64,000 nt of DNA from Candidatus Acididesulfobacter guangdongensis. Its GTDB lineage: Bacteria > SZUA-79 > Acidulodesulfobacterales > Acidulodesulfobacteraceae. The DNA is taken from positions 248,001-312,000 of the forward strand of contig SGBC01000003.1 in the NCBI GenBank assembly GCA_004195045.1, given 5' to 3'. Shown here piece after piece: positions 63,697-64,000 of the stretch. Positions within the stretch are counted from its first letter, which is position 1, and the number at the start of each line of letters is the position of its first letter. The notes under the pieces were generated by a model. The model had not been told where the DNA came from. It was given only the letters and a program-made list of their open reading frames with translations, and did no database searches. Both the position numbers and the translations under genes were made by a program.

Positions 63697-63824
63697 AATA
63701 AGTGAGATGAGATAAATTAGTTAGATTTAAGACTTGTGCTTAATGTTTTTCATCTTCAAACTCCTTATTTAATGTCCTCCTACCCGCCGAATTATTAAAA
63801 ATATTTTTTCGGCGGGTTTTTATT
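63697..63824 (+). ncRNA. Candidate small RNA (about 125 nt)
   Basis: The segment runs from the start site of the consensus promoter to an intrinsic terminator. It has no coding region longer than nine codons. Two single-stranded-looking motifs complementary to ribosome binding sites, CTCCTT (63761-63766) and GTCCTCCTA (63774-63782), precede the terminator stem, and AGATGA (63706 region) can pair with TCATCT (63750 region). This layout resembles bacterial trans-acting sRNAs that pair with Shine-Dalgarno sequences. No family match can be made by eye. Confidence 0.6.
63782..63824 (+). terminator. Intrinsic terminator of the candidate small RNA
   Basis: ACCCGCCGAA (63782-63791) pairs with TTCGGCGGGT (63808-63817), then TTTTATTT. 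The strong G+C stem in very A+T-rich DNA and the T-tract only on the plus strand make the direction clear. Confidence 0.85.
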
Positions 63825-63904
63825 TGCTTAATTCAACTTATAATCAAGTTGTATAATTAAATAAAAATTAATTAAAATAAAATTTACATCAACATAAAAA
63901 AATA

Positions 63905-63933
63905 TTGACATGATAATTTTTTTTAATTATACT
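63905..63933 (+). promoter_or_regulatory. Sigma-70 promoter of the partial tRNA at the window end
   Basis: TTGACA (63905-63910) and TATACT (63928-63933) with 17-base spacing lie 47 bases upstream of the tRNA. Confidence 0.65.
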
Positions 63934-63980
63934 TATCTAATCGCTTAGAAATAAAATAATACTATTCATTCTTTATTCAT

Positions 63981-64000
63981 TCCCCGATAGCTCAGCCGGC
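63981..64000 (+). tRNA. Partial tRNA (5' end only), probably tRNA-Asn
   Basis: TCCCCGA acceptor strand, TA, then GCTCAGCCGGC of the D-arm are present before the window ends. The combination is typical of tRNA-Asn, but the anticodon lies outside the window. Confidence 0.8.

Overview
The window is strongly A+T-rich DNA from a Gram-negative bacterium with type IV pili, an outer-membrane assembly machinery (Omp85 plus TamB), a membrane-bound uptake [NiFe] hydrogenase, an anaerobic-type cobalamin pathway and small sulfur-relay proteins (DsrE-like, TusA-like). This fits an H2-using, sulfur-linked anaerobe or microaerophile of the broad deltaproteobacterial kind. The exact lineage is an inference; there is no rRNA to fix it. 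A genome habit is visible throughout: trinucleotide-type repeats (AAT/AAC/GAT) create long Asn-rich, low-complexity inserts inside otherwise conserved enzymes (HypF, CbiD, CbiET, CbiG, PabB, PabC, AroD, TamB, GT-C proteins), and many intergenic gaps hold short tandem repeats.

Layout. 1-10.2 kb: [NiFe] hydrogenase island. A 5'-truncated hypF (+) converges on an operon read leftward (small subunit, large subunit, cytochrome b, unknown 110-aa protein, maturation protease). hypA (lacking its zinc domain), hypB and nfo run rightward from a divergent start. 10.2-13.4 kb: tRNA-Gly, a dead zeta-toxin-like fragment, a LysR regulator, a methyltransferase and a strange tRNA-Leu-like RNA locus. 13.6-16.6 kb: a Cpx-like envelope stress module (Spy/CpxP-like protein, histidine kinase, response regulator) with the same 109-bp promoter block in front of both transcription units. 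17-23 kb: HU, an EAL-HDOD protein, CHAD, SEL1-repeat, DsrE-like and TetR genes. 23.6-33 kb: two near-identical Rpn-type nuclease/transposase elements bracket a pilin locus (sigma-54 promoter, pilin, two GT-C membrane glycosyltransferase-like proteins, one dolichyl-phosphate-mannose-synthase-like GT2), plausibly a pilin or surface glycosylation island. REP-like short motifs cluster around the elements.

33-42.4 kb: YjbQ, a proline-rich lipoprotein, pabB-pabC, an MCP remnant, a flavin-reductase-like protein, several unknown small genes, a PilB/GspE-type ATPase and a TusA-like protein. 42.6-42.75 kb: a nested palindromic REP/MITE-like element. 42.9-50.5 kb: TamB and an Omp85 protein with about seven POTRA-like units. 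50.5-57.8 kb: corrin-ring operon cbiD-cbiET-cbiL-cbiF-cbiG-cbiH. 57.9-63.3 kb: UDP-glucuronate decarboxylase-like gene, then a leftward group (tautomerase, aroD, pilB, pilC). 63.3-64 kb: a candidate small RNA with a perfect consensus promoter and an intrinsic terminator, then the promoter and first 20 bases of a tRNA, probably Asn.

Functional links: HypA/B/F and the protease mature the hydrogenase, whose electrons would leave through the cytochrome b subunit. PilB, PilC, the pilin and the glycosyltransferase-like genes belong to one surface-appendage theme. TamB and Omp85 belong to the outer membrane.
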